Below, piece by piece: positions 1 through 8,165 of a DNA stretch of 21,316 bases; positions within the stretch are counted from its first letter, which is position 1; every line of letters begins with the position of its first letter. This DNA is from CAYREE01 sp964423225. Its GTDB lineage: Archaea > Altiarchaeota > Altiarchaeia > IMC4 > SCGC-AAA252-I15. The stretch covers positions 1-21,316 of the forward strand of contig CAYREE010000026.1 of assembly GCA_964423225.1 (NCBI GenBank), in the 5' to 3' direction. The notes beneath the pieces were generated by a model. It made no database searches. It worked only from the letters and a program-made list of their open reading frames with translations, and was not told where the DNA came from. The position numbers were made by a program, and so were the translations under genes.

Positions 1-1951
1 CAAGCAGATTAGATGTAAAATCTAGTAGACCTCTCATCCCGGGTATATCATCTTGATATGTGATGAACGCCTGTCCTAAGGTACGTGAATAGAATGCCCT
101 TGGATGGATTCCTGGTTTCGTCGCATATTCGGTTGCTGTTCCCAGCATAGTATCAAGAAGTCCTTCATTTCCTTCAGATCCATGAAGAGCTCCTAAACAT
201 GCTGATTGGATGAAATGCTTCCTCAATTCATCATCCACGTCTAATGCATGGCGATTGATCGTAGTCAATCCTTGTACTAATTTTTCTGACTCTCTCCATT
301 CAGCAGGGATCTTAGGCAAGTCGATGTATCTGGCAGCATTCATCATCGCAGGGAGGCTCTCGGCTGCAAACGACAATCGTTCAGACGGTGTTTTTAATTC
401 GATCATTGATGCGAATTCTGAAGTCCATGAGTTAACACGTCCAGGATTATTCCTCATGCTAGATGATATGGAAAGCGATTCGATTCTGCGTGGTAGATCC
501 CTGCCGAAAAAGACTGCCTGATCTTCTGGGGGCATGCCTGCACCTAAGTCAAATAGATTATCTGGATTAACTGCCTTAGCTTTATCTCCGAACAGGCTGT
601 ATAACTGATTGACTGTCTCAGAATGCCATAAGACTTCTGCGGAAGTAGATAGTCCCTTACCGAGGTCTACCATCTTTCGTAATTGCTTTTCCAATCTATC
701 AATATCTCCTTTATACGCTTCCATCAATCTTGGAGCGGTAGCACGGTAATATGCATGGCAACAGAACTTATCCATATCCTTTCCAACATCTAGGATAACA
801 CCTAATGCTTTATCCATGTTCTCAAAGTCATCTCCATATGTTCTAAATGCTATTGGAAGAGTCCTGAAATAGAAATTTGTTTTTCCATCCGCATGCCCTC
901 CTGTCTGTCCGCCAATCATGTTTCCATGTTTTATCCCTAATTCAAATGCAGTTTCTAGTCCATCAAGGTTTGTACGATATTCATGTAATCCTTTTCCGCA
1001 AGTATAGTAATAGAAACATCGTTTACCCTCAGCATCTACCTTATCGCCAGCGTCGCAGACAATATCTAATGCTCTCTGAAAGTTTTTTGCATTTCCCCGA
1101 TGTAGATCAAGGACTGTTGAACCGATACCAGGATCTTTTTCAGAATGATGATGCATATACCATCTATCATTTTCAGGAAGACGTTCAGCTGCATGCACAA
1201 TACTTCTTAGGAAACCAGCACGTCGGTGTGGATTGGCGATCCGAGTCCCAAGTGAATGTCTGAGTACCCCAGTAACGAAATAGGGGGCTAAATCTGGACT
1301 AACTTCCCTACAGATTAAACCTGCCTCCTGAATAGTCCTCACAGGATTATTACCAGGATGAAAATTAGGGCCTCTAAGAGATGTGTTTAACGAACATGCA
1401 TAAGGAAACTGCATTTCCGAGGGTAGTGATGCAGTGATGCCTAACAATCCCTTCCTGAATCTTTCTGCCTGTTCTGATGAATCAGAAGTTGATCCTTGAT
1501 CTAGGTAAGGTAAAGTCTTTACGATATTAGAGATTCTTTCTCTTGCAGGTGGTTGTACTCCAGATGAAGTATCCCTGTCGTCTATGATTGCTTGTGAGAT
1601 TCCAATCATTAATTCTTCATTAATTACTTGTGTACGTATCGCATCATCAGGTATCATTTCATGATATTCACTCATCTTCCGCTGTCGGATAGAATTAAAA
1701 GCCTGTCTTGCACGCAAGATATTTTCATCTGTCCCAGACTCCATTATCTCCTGGAAAAGAGCGTGTGAATTGACTTGCGCCTCACTATCTTTAGCAAGGC
1801 GTAATTTCCTTATTTCTGCTAGTGTTTCTTCAGGAGGCTTGGTCTTGGTAATCTCCATTAGTTTTGCCTCAATAACAGGGCCTACCCTGTTTGTGATAGA
1901 ACGTCTTTCACCATGTGGTCCAGGTTCCAGAAGGTGTGTATATTGAGACAT
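1..1951 (-). CDS. Large unrecognised cytoplasmic protein (3' end outside window)
   Basis: The minus strand is open from an ATG at 1951 to base 1 without a stop, giving at least 650 residues; the C-terminus lies outside the window. I recognise no family. There is no signal peptide or membrane segment, so it is probably cytoplasmic. The sequence looks mostly helical. Several segments have a similar look (about residues 291-303, 331-345, 378-392 and 417-433: a hydrophobic helix followed by a G-K/D turn), which may be weak helical repeats. A His-rich patch (YMHHHSE) lies near 265-271, and a small Cys group near 299-318 (IVCDAGDK, KRCFYYYTCGKG). It lies 92 nt downstream of the Ca2+-ATPase gene on the same strand; an AT-rich element (ATATTTATCC, 1981-1990) about 35 nt before the ATG could be its own promoter. 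It is certainly a reading frame; its function is unknown. Confidence 0.8.
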   Translation of the reverse strand, partial: MSQYTHLLEPGPHGERRSITNRVGPVIEAKLMEITKTKPPEETLAEIRKLRLAKDSEAQVNSHALFQEIMESGTDENILRARQAFNSIRQRKMSEYHEMIPDDAIRTQVINEELMIGISQAIIDDRDTSSGVQPPARERISNIVKTLPYLDQGSTSDSSEQAERFRKGLLGITASLPSEMQFPYACSLNTSLRGPNFHPGNNPVRTIQEAGLICREVSPDLAPYFVTGVLRHSLGTRIANPHRRAGFLRSIVHAAERLPENDRWYMHHHSEKDPGIGSTVLDLHRGNAKNFQRALDIVCDAGDKVDAEGKRCFYYYTCGKGLHEYRTNLDGLETAFELGIKHGNMIGGQTGGHADGKTNFYFRTLPIAFRTYGDDFENMDKALGVILDVGKDMDKFCCHAYYRATAPRLMEAYKGDIDRLEKQLRKMVDLGKGLSTSAEVLWHSETVNQLYSLFGDKAKAVNPDNLFDLGAGMPPEDQAVFFGRDLPRRIESLSISSSMRNNPGRVNSWTSEFASMIELKTPSERLSFAAESLPAMMNAARYIDLPKIPAEWRESEKLVQGLTTINRHALDVDDELRKHFIQSACLGALHGSEGNEGLLDTMLGTATEYATKPGIHPRAFYSRTLGQAFITYQDDIPGMRGLLDFTSNLL

Positions 1952-2043
1952 GTTAGTCACATATTTATCGAGGTTTTCTAGGATAAATATTGATGAATAA
2001 GGGTTTGTTTAACGGTTATGACATCAAAGAGTAAGAGATGATT

Positions 2044-4758
2044 TTATCCTAGTGATGCTATGTCCACTCCCCTAGTATCATGCCATTTAGCAATCTCCAG
2101 ATAGATGAATCCTAGACTTGATAATCCCATAATGGTTAAAAACAAGTTTGGTGTAAGAGGTGACGTATGAGTTATCTGCTGCAAGGATAAATCTGTGAAA
2201 GGTACATTCACTGGAAGATACAATAAGCAGAGCAATACTGTCAACGAAAATATGACTGAGAGTATTAGCCATTTGTTCTTCATAATCCCAACTTGTAGTG
2301 CCGGATATCTCGTTGACCGGGAAGCGAAAGCCTGATACATCTCAAAGAATGCGATCGACAGGAATGCCACTGTCTGAGCCTCGTAGATATTGTTTACAAT
2401 AGGATCATATGTCCAGAGGAACAAACCCATCGTCACAATTATCATTATGAGCGGATACCATACGATGAAAGGATTCAAACCTCGATGCAATGGCTCAGTC
2501 TTAGGACGAGGCTTCCTCTTCATCGCACCTGGTTCAAAAGGATCGAAACCCAGAGCCAATGCTGGAAGACCATCGGTTACAAGATTAATGATCAGTATCT
2601 GTGATGCTGTCAATGCTATCGGAACTCCAGGGATAATAGATGATAAGAAGACTACTCCAACTTCCCCGATGTTCCCAGAGATCAAGTATGCAAAGAACTT
2701 TCTAATATTATCATAAACACCCCTTCCTTCCTTCACAGCCTTTACAATAGAAGAGAAATTATCATCAGTCAATACCATATCCGCTGCTTCCTTGCTCACA
2801 TCAGTACCGGTGATCCCCATTGCAACACCAATATCAGCCTTCTTTAATGCTGGAGCATCGTTCACTCCATCCCCAGTCATAGCAACAACATTCCCCTTCG
2901 ATTGGAGTGCTTTGACTATCTTAAGCTTGTGTATCGGCGATACTCTCGCATAGATTGTAGTCTTATCAACCAGATCAATGAGTTCATCGTCTGAAATGTC
3001 TTCGAGTTCCTGGCCAGTAAGAATATTATCATCATCAGAATAGATACCGACTTCCTCGCCAATCGCTTTTGCAGTTAGTTTATGGTCTCCCGTAATCATC
3101 ACAACACGGATTCCCGCATCCTTGCATGCTGCAACAGATGCCCTCGTCTCCTCACGTGCCGGATCTATCATTGCAACCAGCCCAATGAATACCATATCTT
3201 CTTCAACATTTTCGTGTGAATATCCTTTCTCCAAGTCATGATAAGCTAATCCTAAAACACGGTACGCCTGGTTAGCAAATTCAGAATTCTCTTCTAAAAC
3301 AGAATCCGCAATTTCAGATGTAAGTTTTTTAACACCATCTGAATACATGATGCCAGAACATTTTCCCATTATAACATCAGGGGCCCCCATACTCGCCGAA
3401 AATATTTTATCACCATCAGAATGGATGGTTGAAAACATCTTTCTTTCTGAACTGAATGGTATTTCATCAATACGTGGATGTTTCTTCTTTAAAGCATCCT
3501 GTGAAAAACCCTTCTTTGCAGAGGCCACAAGTACAGATGCTGCTGTAGGATCTCCAGTGATAGAATCGCCCGAGATACCAGCATCATTACAGAGAGTTCC
3601 GATAGTCAACAGTTTTTCAAGGATTGGGCTGTTATCCTCGATTTTTTCCCCATCAGAACCGATAATATTGCCTTTGACTTCATATCCTTCACCTTCAACT
3701 TCGAGAATATTCTCATCAACCCATATCTTTTTCACAGTCATCTGGTTCTTTGTTAAAGTACCAGTCTTATCAGTGCAGATAACAGTCGTACTGCCTAAAG
3801 TCTCAACAGCTGGAAGCCTACGTATTATCGCATTTTCCTTAACCATCCTCCGAGTACCAACAGACAAAGCAACTGTTACTACTCCAGGAAGACCTTCAGG
3901 CACGGCCGCAACAGCCAGGGCTATAGCAACTATGAAAAGCTCGAGTACTGGAGTATCTGTCGAGATTAGGCCTGTGATGAATACTATCACACAGAGTATT
4001 AGTACGCCAATACCAATTTGTTTTCCAAGTATTGTGAGACGTTGCTGTAAAGGAGTCTTCTCTTCTTTTATCTCCATTATGCTTCCTGCGATCTTACCGA
4101 TCTCAGTATCCATACCAGTTGCAACAACGATAGCCGTGGCCTTTCCATAAACCGCTGTAGTTGACATATATAGCATGTTTTTACGTTCAGCTAACACAGT
4201 ATCATCTGCAAGTACGTCTTGTTTTTTTTCAACAGGATTAGATTCACCAGTGAGTGAAGACTCATCAACCCTTAGTTCAAAAGCCTCAATAATCCTTAAG
4301 TCGGCGGGGATGCGATCACCAGAGTCAACCAAAACAATATCTCCAGGAACAAGATTTGAAGCAGCAATGTTTTTCTTAACACCATCCCGTAAGACTAATG
4401 CCTCGGGCGTCATAAGCTTTTTCAATGCTTCAAGTTCTTTCTCAGCATTGTATTCCTGATAAAAACCTACAATAACAATGAATATCACTATCAGGAGTAT
4501 CAAACCCGCTTCTAGTATTTCTTGGACACTTGACTCTAATACCCCCACACCTATTGAAATCAATGCAGCAGCGATTAAAAGGATTATGAGAAAGTCTTTA
4601 AACTGGTTTAATAGAAGCTCTAGGACAGTTGTCTTCTTACCCTCCTTAAGTTTATTAGGCCCGTAACTTGCTAATCTCTCTTCAGATTCTTTCGAGGATA
4701 AACCTTCTTTCTTGCTATCTAGCTCTTTAAAAATAATATCCAACTGTTTAGAATGCAT
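2044..4758 (-). CDS. P-type Ca2+-transporting ATPase (P2A/SERCA-like)
   Basis: An ATP-driven cation pump of the membrane, 904 residues, the usual length for P2A pumps. Visible in order are the N-terminal cation-ATPase domain (1-70), the actuator motif TGES (170-173), PEGLP in helix M4 (287-291), the phosphorylation motif DKTGT with Asp330, TGDH (556-559), GDGVNDAP (629-636), and a C-terminal helical block. The calcium ligands of SERCA are all matched: E288 (PEGLP) in M4, N and E in SGNIGEV (694-700) in M5, N, T and D in INLVTDG (724-730) in M6, and E in FFEMYQAF (804-811) in M8. Calcium is therefore the best substrate guess. One oddity is that the usual KGAP motif of the nucleotide domain reads MGAP (457-460), so the ATP-site lysine is missing. 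The gene follows a KaiC-like gene by 44 nt. ATG 4758 starts the conserved N-terminus. Confidence 0.95.
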   Translation of the reverse strand: MHSKQLDIIFKELDSKKEGLSSKESEERLASYGPNKLKEGKKTTVLELLLNQFKDFLIILLIAAALISIGVGVLESSVQEILEAGLILLIVIFIVIVGFYQEYNAEKELEALKKLMTPEALVLRDGVKKNIAASNLVPGDIVLVDSGDRIPADLRIIEAFELRVDESSLTGESNPVEKKQDVLADDTVLAERKNMLYMSTTAVYGKATAIVVATGMDTEIGKIAGSIMEIKEEKTPLQQRLTILGKQIGIGVLILCVIVFITGLISTDTPVLELFIVAIALAVAAVPEGLPGVVTVALSVGTRRMVKENAIIRRLPAVETLGSTTVICTDKTGTLTKNQMTVKKIWVDENILEVEGEGYEVKGNIIGSDGEKIEDNSPILEKLLTIGTLCNDAGISGDSITGDPTAASVLVASAKKGFSQDALKKKHPRIDEIPFSSERKMFSTIHSDGDKIFSASMGAPDVIMGKCSGIMYSDGVKKLTSEIADSVLEENSEFANQAYRVLGLAYHDLEKGYSHENVEEDMVFIGLVAMIDPAREETRASVAACKDAGIRVVMITGDHKLTAKAIGEEVGIYSDDDNILTGQELEDISDDELIDLVDKTTIYARVSPIHKLKIVKALQSKGNVVAMTGDGVNDAPALKKADIGVAMGITGTDVSKEAADMVLTDDNFSSIVKAVKEGRGVYDNIRKFFAYLISGNIGEVGVVFLSSIIPGVPIALTASQILIINLVTDGLPALALGFDPFEPGAMKRKPRPKTEPLHRGLNPFIVWYPLIMIIVTMGLFLWTYDPIVNNIYEAQTVAFLSIAFFEMYQAFASRSTRYPALQVGIMKNKWLILSVIFSLTVLLCLLYLPVNVPFTDLSLQQITHTSPLTPNLFLTIMGLSSLGFIYLEIAKWHDTRGVDIASLG

Positions 4759-4802
4759 ATTAGTATATATCCGTAGTGTAAAAAAATCAGGGAGTAAAAA
4801 GG

Positions 4803-5480
4803 TTATAGAACTCCCTCATTGGGGTATAAAATAATTCCATTTGCCTCAATCCTATAGACCAATTCTCTCTTATCATGGCTTGTACCCCTCATCTTAAGTA
4901 TTTCAAGAGTCCTCACACGTTCCTTTCCAACCTTCTTATAATATAGTCTGATAATTCCATCAACAAGATAGTCAATATTAAACCTGGCACGCCCCTCTTG
5001 CATCTCGCTTGTCATAAGGACAGTGAGTTTCCAATGCTCTAATTTATCCACGAGATTCAATAGTGCTTCCCGCTGAGAAACTTCAGAGTCATAAAGCAAT
5101 AGGAAGGCAGTTATACTGTCAATGACAATCCTTGAAACATCTCCAGCCTTAAGATATTCTTCAAATGCTAAAAAACCCTTTTTTAAGAAGTCACGTATCT
5201 CGCTTGGTTTAGCATGATGGAATATGAAATTACCTTCAGCTTCATAATCTTCTAGTTTGAATCCGATGCTCGACATGTTAGAGAAGAATTTATCTTTTTT
5301 CTCCTCAATTGAAACGTAAAGTACTTTCTCACCATTAGCCACGCCAGCCAACGCAAACTGTAATGCAAGAATGGATTTTCCCAGACCTGCCTCACCAGCA
5401 ACAACAGTGATTGACGATTGTTTTATCCCGCCGCTAATAAGTTCATCAAGTCCGCCAACCCCAGTTAATATGCGTTCCAT
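4803..5480 (-). CDS. KaiC-like RecA-superfamily ATPase (single domain)
   Basis: A single-domain KaiC/GvpD-type ATPase of 225 residues. Walker A is GEAGLGKS (29-36), the paired catalytic glutamates are in VSIEEKK (E59, E60), Walker B ends at D121 (IVIDSIT), and the C-terminal KMRGTSH (196-202) is the typical KaiC-family element. The N-terminal start (ERILTGVGGLDELISGG) is also typical. Archaeal single-domain members are thought to act in signalling or regulation by ATP-dependent assembly; the partner here is not known. The gene lies 33 nt after the Lrp/AsnC-type regulator, which may act with it. It has its own TATA-like box (GTTTATAATC, 5501-5510) about 25 nt before ATG 5480. A T7 tract (4780-4786) follows the stop and may end transcription. 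Confident in the family, not in the role. Confidence 0.9.
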   Translation of the reverse strand: MERILTGVGGLDELISGGIKQSSITVVAGEAGLGKSILALQFALAGVANGEKVLYVSIEEKKDKFFSNMSSIGFKLEDYEAEGNFIFHHAKPSEIRDFLKKGFLAFEEYLKAGDVSRIVIDSITAFLLLYDSEVSQREALLNLVDKLEHWKLTVLMTSEMQEGRARFNIDYLVDGIIRLYYKKVGKERVRTLEILKMRGTSHDKRELVYRIEANGIILYPNEGVL

Positions 5481-5513
5481 AAAAAATAATGTGTTAACAG
5501 GATTATAAACTAA

Positions 5514-6059
5514 TCACCTTTTTGTTGGAGGTGGTAAAGGCCGGGGTAGTTTCTCTTTACCGAACTCGTCAATGATCTTCAACAACAATTCCTTTGATGA
5601 TTCTTTCACGACACTCTGCGAAGAAAACACATAAAGACGCCTTAATTCACTGATATGGCCACGTTCAGTCTGTAAAACATGGAAATAATTATCCAAATCT
5701 GACAGATCCTTGAATGCATAGACCAATAGATGAGTTACATCACCTTCTGAAAGACGGTAAAAATTGATGATATGCGGGCCTTTTACCCGGTCTCTGATAT
5801 CTCGTTCTGTCACAGTCTTCCAGGATTCGGGTATTATCCGGAACATGGCTATTGCAAATACGTTAATACCGAGTTTTTGATAGTCTACGTGTGTTGTATA
5901 TGATTTGATGATTCCATCATCCTCAAGTTTTCGCCTTATCTTGCCTACTGCTTGGGCTGTAATATTCAATTTTCGCGCGATCTCTGCATCAGATATCCTA
6001 CCGTTTTGAATCAGAAATTTTAATGTTTTTCTCTCATTTCTAGTTAGTTTAATCATCAT
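5514..6059 (-). CDS. Lrp/AsnC-family transcriptional regulator
   Basis: A DNA-binding regulator of 181 residues. The first 55 residues form a winged helix-turn-helix typical of Lrp/AsnC proteins (NGRISDAEIARKLNITAQAV, then GKIRRKLEDDGIIKSY). Residues 60-150 look like an alpha/beta effector or oligomerisation domain (LGINVFAIAMFRI and following), less typical than the standard RAM domain. A basic, Pro-rich tail (KLPRPLPPPTKR) closes the protein. Start: ATG 6059 is followed directly by another ATG, and a clear TATA box (TTTTAAA around 6079-6086) lies 20-28 nt upstream, which predicts a leaderless mRNA. It is the first gene of a possible regulator-KaiC-pump cluster and is divergent from the decayed GTPase gene. 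The ligand and target genes cannot be read from the sequence. Confidence 0.88.
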   Translation of the reverse strand: MMIKLTRNERKTLKFLIQNGRISDAEIARKLNITAQAVGKIRRKLEDDGIIKSYTTHVDYQKLGINVFAIAMFRIIPESWKTVTERDIRDRVKGPHIINFYRLSEGDVTHLLVYAFKDLSDLDNYFHVLQTERGHISELRRLYVFSSQSVVKESSKELLLKIIDEFGKEKLPRPLPPPTKR

Positions 6060-6078
6060 AAATAATTACCAGGTTGGG

Positions 6079-6087
6079 TTTAAAAGA
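6079..6087 (-). promoter_or_regulatory. TATA box of the Lrp/AsnC gene
   Basis: TTTTAAA with AT-rich flanks, centred about 25 nt before ATG 6059 on the minus strand. This is the archaeal TATA spacing for a leaderless transcript. Confidence 0.55.
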
Positions 6088-6168
6088 TAATCCAAATCAG
6101 GGTTTATTCGTCATTATCTTGGTTATTATATTGGTTTTTATTCAGCTGAGTTTTAAGTGTAATACAAT

Positions 6169-6672
6169 ATGCCTCATAAAAAATTTTTCAGATGGTTGAC
6201 ACGTCTTTTAAGACTAAAGCAAAATCTTAGGGTTGGTATCTACGGACCTCCAAACTCTGGAAAAACTAGTCTTGCAAATAAGATAATGGCAGATTGTATA
6301 GGCGGTGCTGGATGGACTGTTTCAACTCTTCCTCATGAAACAACCCATGTATATGGAATGGAAGAGATTGTTCTGAAATCTGGAAGACATAAACTAACCA
6401 TTGATTTATTCGACATGCCTGGAATCTCAATTTTCTCTGGAAGATCCCTTCCACCACCACCCCTTTTTTTCTCTTCCAGAAAGCCATATTGTAAAAGGGA
6501 GTAATGCCAAACAGGAGATAAACCGCAGTTTATGCAGGATTAGTAGTTAGATAAGGTTTCCAATGCAGGCTGGCCGGTCCACTGGATACTTCCTGTGAAA
6601 GTTTTCTCAATAGATTGTGAAAATATTTTCACTGCTGAGCTCATTGAAGTCGTCTTTTTGGCATTTGCTTAA
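6169..6672 (+). pseudogene. Era-like small GTPase, decayed
   Basis: The first 85 or so codons are clearly the N-terminus of the archaeal Era-like GTP-binding protein family: a basic amphipathic start, G1 GIYGPPNSGKTS (about 23-34), a switch-I stretch PHETTHV, and G3 DMPG near residue 82. The reading frame then turns into a Pro/Ser/Arg-rich tail and stops at 6502-6504, giving only 111 residues where the family has about 200; the NKxD (G4) motif is absent. In the same frame, after the stop at 6502 and two more stops near 6544-6549, codons 6550-6672 read ...PVKVFSIDCENIFTAELIEV..., which resembles the C-terminal ISAxxGENxxxLYE end of this family. A middle part therefore seems lost or scrambled. 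An alternative is a functional truncated protein, but loss of G4 argues against that. The decayed frame ends exactly where the convergent zinc ribbon gene ends. Confidence 0.6.
6436..6480. repeat. Inverted repeat at the break point of the GTPase gene
   Basis: TCTGGAAGA (6436-6444) and its exact reverse complement TCTTCCAGA (6472-6480) flank a 27-nt pyrimidine-rich loop with CCACCACCACC and a T7 run. It lies where the GTPase homology stops, so it may mark the rearrangement. Confidence 0.5.
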
Positions 6673-7038
6673 TCACTCACTTTTTCTGTGAAACCTCATC
6701 CCTGGAGATCCACTTTCCATCCGAGTTTTTCTGCCTTCATCCATTTTGATTTCTTCCAAAAAATTTTCATAATCCTTTAGCTTATCTAGAATTATTGGCA
6801 GGCCTATGAAGTCACAGGCATTGCATCGCATCTTTACGGGATTAACTCCTGCGGGACTGAAAAAACCCTGTCCTAGGTTTGAATGATTTAAATCTTTACT
6901 CCCGCACCTGGGACAAATAGTTATTTCTTCGCTTTTTTCGCTTGGTTCCTCTGCGTCCATGTAACGGTAGATGAAGTATAGTAGGATTGGCAGTGCTACT
7001 AGTGCCATAGACAATATAAATTTCGCTCTAAGATCCAT
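6673..7038 (-). CDS. Membrane-anchored zinc ribbon protein
   Basis: A 121-residue protein with one N-terminal membrane helix (about residues 7-26, FILSMALVALPILLYFIYRY), an acidic linker, and a four-cysteine zinc ribbon: CPRCGSKD (about 42-49) and CNACDF (about 72-77), 27 residues apart. A charged tail follows. I know no function; the ribbon is probably on the cytoplasmic side and may bind a partner or nucleic acid. The start is well supported: ATG 7038 is preceded at 7042-7047 by GGTGAT, a good archaeal Shine-Dalgarno, and by a TATA-like AAGTATATTTG at 7074-7084, predicting a leader of about 12 nt. The stop at 6673-6675 directly abuts the end of the convergent decayed GTPase frame. Confidence 0.8.
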   Translation of the reverse strand: MDLRAKFILSMALVALPILLYFIYRYMDAEEPSEKSEEITICPRCGSKDLNHSNLGQGFFSPAGVNPVKMRCNACDFIGLPIILDKLKDYENFLEEIKMDEGRKTRMESGSPGMRFHRKSE

Positions 7039-7041
7039 TTC

Positions 7042-7084
7042 ATCACCCTAATTTTTTTTTCACTCTAAGCATTCAAATATACTT
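7042..7084 (-). promoter_or_regulatory. TATA box and Shine-Dalgarno of the zinc ribbon gene
   Basis: AAGTATATTTG (7074-7084) acts as TATA box and GGTGAT (7042-7047) pairs with the 16S rRNA 3' end, three bases before ATG 7038. Most other genes in the window appear leaderless, so this one is an exception. Confidence 0.5.
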
Positions 7085-7125
7085 ATCTAAGCTAATATTA
7101 GTGAAATCATCGAATTATGCCTGCT

Positions 7126-7356
7126 TCATTTTTTATTAGCGTATTCTTTCAGGAAAAAGTAGTTTACATTGATTATGATTGCTCCGATGAGCGTTAGTGT
7201 TGACCCAACAAAGATCGGTAAATGAACATTAAGGTAGGAGACTGCGGGAGGTATCGATAAGGCCAAAAGAAGAATCCCGAAAAATAGGAGGCTATATCCA
7301 ATAGTCTTGATACGGCCTGTATAGGCTCCAACCCTGACTAAAAGTTTATTAATCAT
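7126..7356 (-). CDS. Small two-helix membrane protein
   Basis: A 76-residue membrane protein with a basic N-terminus (INKLLVRVGAYTGRIKT) and two hydrophobic helices at roughly 22-40 and 47-66, ending in a charged KEYANKK tail. No family is recognised. The upstream TTG at 7362 would add two residues, but ATG 7356 is preferred because a TATA box (AGTTATATAC, 7381-7390) is centred about 29 nt upstream, the spacing of a leaderless archaeal gene. It precedes the zinc ribbon gene, which has its own promoter, and is divergent from the Cys-bearing membrane protein gene at 7506. The topology is the only thing the sequence supports. Confidence 0.65.
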   Translation of the reverse strand: MINKLLVRVGAYTGRIKTIGYSLLFFGILLLALSIPPAVSYLNVHLPIFVGSTLTLIGAIIINVNYFFLKEYANKK

Positions 7357-7380
7357 TTTCAAAATATTATAATTTAAGTG

Positions 7381-7390
7381 GTATATAACT
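7381..7390 (-). promoter_or_regulatory. TATA box of the small membrane protein gene
   Basis: AGTTATATAC on the minus strand, 25-34 nt before ATG 7356; this spacing decides for ATG over the upstream TTG. Confidence 0.5.
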
Positions 7391-7475
7391 GTGTTACGTT
7401 GAAGACTTCAAAGCAAGCCAAACAAGCTAAAATGATTTCTAGAGCCCCAGATAAGTCCCCCACAGTCATATATTC

Positions 7476-7485
7476 TTTTTAAAAG
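7476..7485 (+). promoter_or_regulatory. TATA box that places the start at ATG 7506
   Basis: TTTTTAAAAG is centred 26 nt before ATG 7506, the usual spacing for a leaderless archaeal gene. It favours a start at 7506, which is out of frame with the downstream coding region unless a one-base shift occurs in the G run at 7532-7538. Confidence 0.6.
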
Positions 7486-7505
7486 CCGGTTCTCAATTTA
7501 TTTGT

Positions 7506-8095
7506 ATGAGTGGATCTGGAGATATTGGCGAGGGGGGGATACTTGTGAAGACTCCTCCTCATCAGACAAATTGGGAAAGATGACCCAAAAAATCGCGGTG
7601 GGCTCCATAGCCTTTCTCATCATTGCAGCTATTTTGGTGAGCGGATTCAAGTACCTATTTGTTGGGGAAATGCCCCCTGAGGGAACTGCATTAATTGCAG
7701 CAGGTGAGCAAAAACAGAAGGCTCTTGAGGATTTGACAAAATCTCTTGAAACTGGCGACGTAGAAAGGATGAATGCTGCACTTTCAAAATACAAAATCAT
7801 GAATGCGCGCGCAATTGAATCTCTTGAAAAAGCATGCCAGATTAAAGAGATAAAAATTGAGATTGCAGGTGAATGCAGCCAACTTGAGCTATCCCAAATA
7901 TGTGATAAAGCTGATATCCAAAACCTCGAGTACATAATTCAACTCAATAGCCCGGGCATTACCAAAAGTAAATGCACCACGCTTTATGATAAACTGCTGG
8001 AATACAAACAGACAAGTGAGTGCACGAAATTGCCAGGTGCAGACATTGAAGAATCAGTCCTAAGTACGATAAGCAGATTCTGTAACACGCTATAA
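7506..8095 (+). CDS. Anchored Cys-bearing protein, apparent frameshift near start
   Basis: The body, from ATG 7580 to the stop at 8093-8095 (171 residues), has one membrane helix (about IAVGSIAFLIIAAILVSGF) and then a helical domain outside with six cysteines (ACQ, ECS, ICD, KCT, ECT, FCN). The Cys spacing recalls the two-cysteine repeats of the next gene, so they may be related. The start is a problem. The TATA box at 7476-7485 points to ATG 7506, whose frame (MSGSGDIGEGG) closes after 25 codons at a TGA overlapping ATG 7580. With one more G in the G7 run (7532-7538), the two frames join into a hydrophilic Gly/Ser/Asp N-terminus. Alternatives are a plain start at 7580, or at TTG 7502, which gives an odd Trp-rich leader. 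No known function. Confidence 0.65.
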
Positions 8096-8165
8096 AAGTA
8101 TTATTGACGATGTTAAACAATCCCAAGCCATTATCTTATCGTCGCACTTTGTGATTATTTAATTG

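Noticed and set aside
210..521. Plus-strand frames at 210-521 and 877-1263
   Set aside because: They lie opposite the 650-codon minus-strand frame, which has the better protein character.
3347..4150. Long plus-strand frame opposite the Ca2+ ATPase
   Set aside because: It is a mirror of a strongly conserved minus-strand gene and its product is a Ser/Thr/Pro-rich sequence with no motif.
7051..7060. T9 run as a transcription terminator
   Set aside because: It lies on the plus strand where no plus-strand gene ends; on the minus strand it is part of an AT-rich leader.
7498..7935. Minus-strand frame opposite the Cys-bearing membrane protein
   Set aside because: No promoter or start support; the plus-strand gene has a TATA box, membrane helix and Cys pattern.
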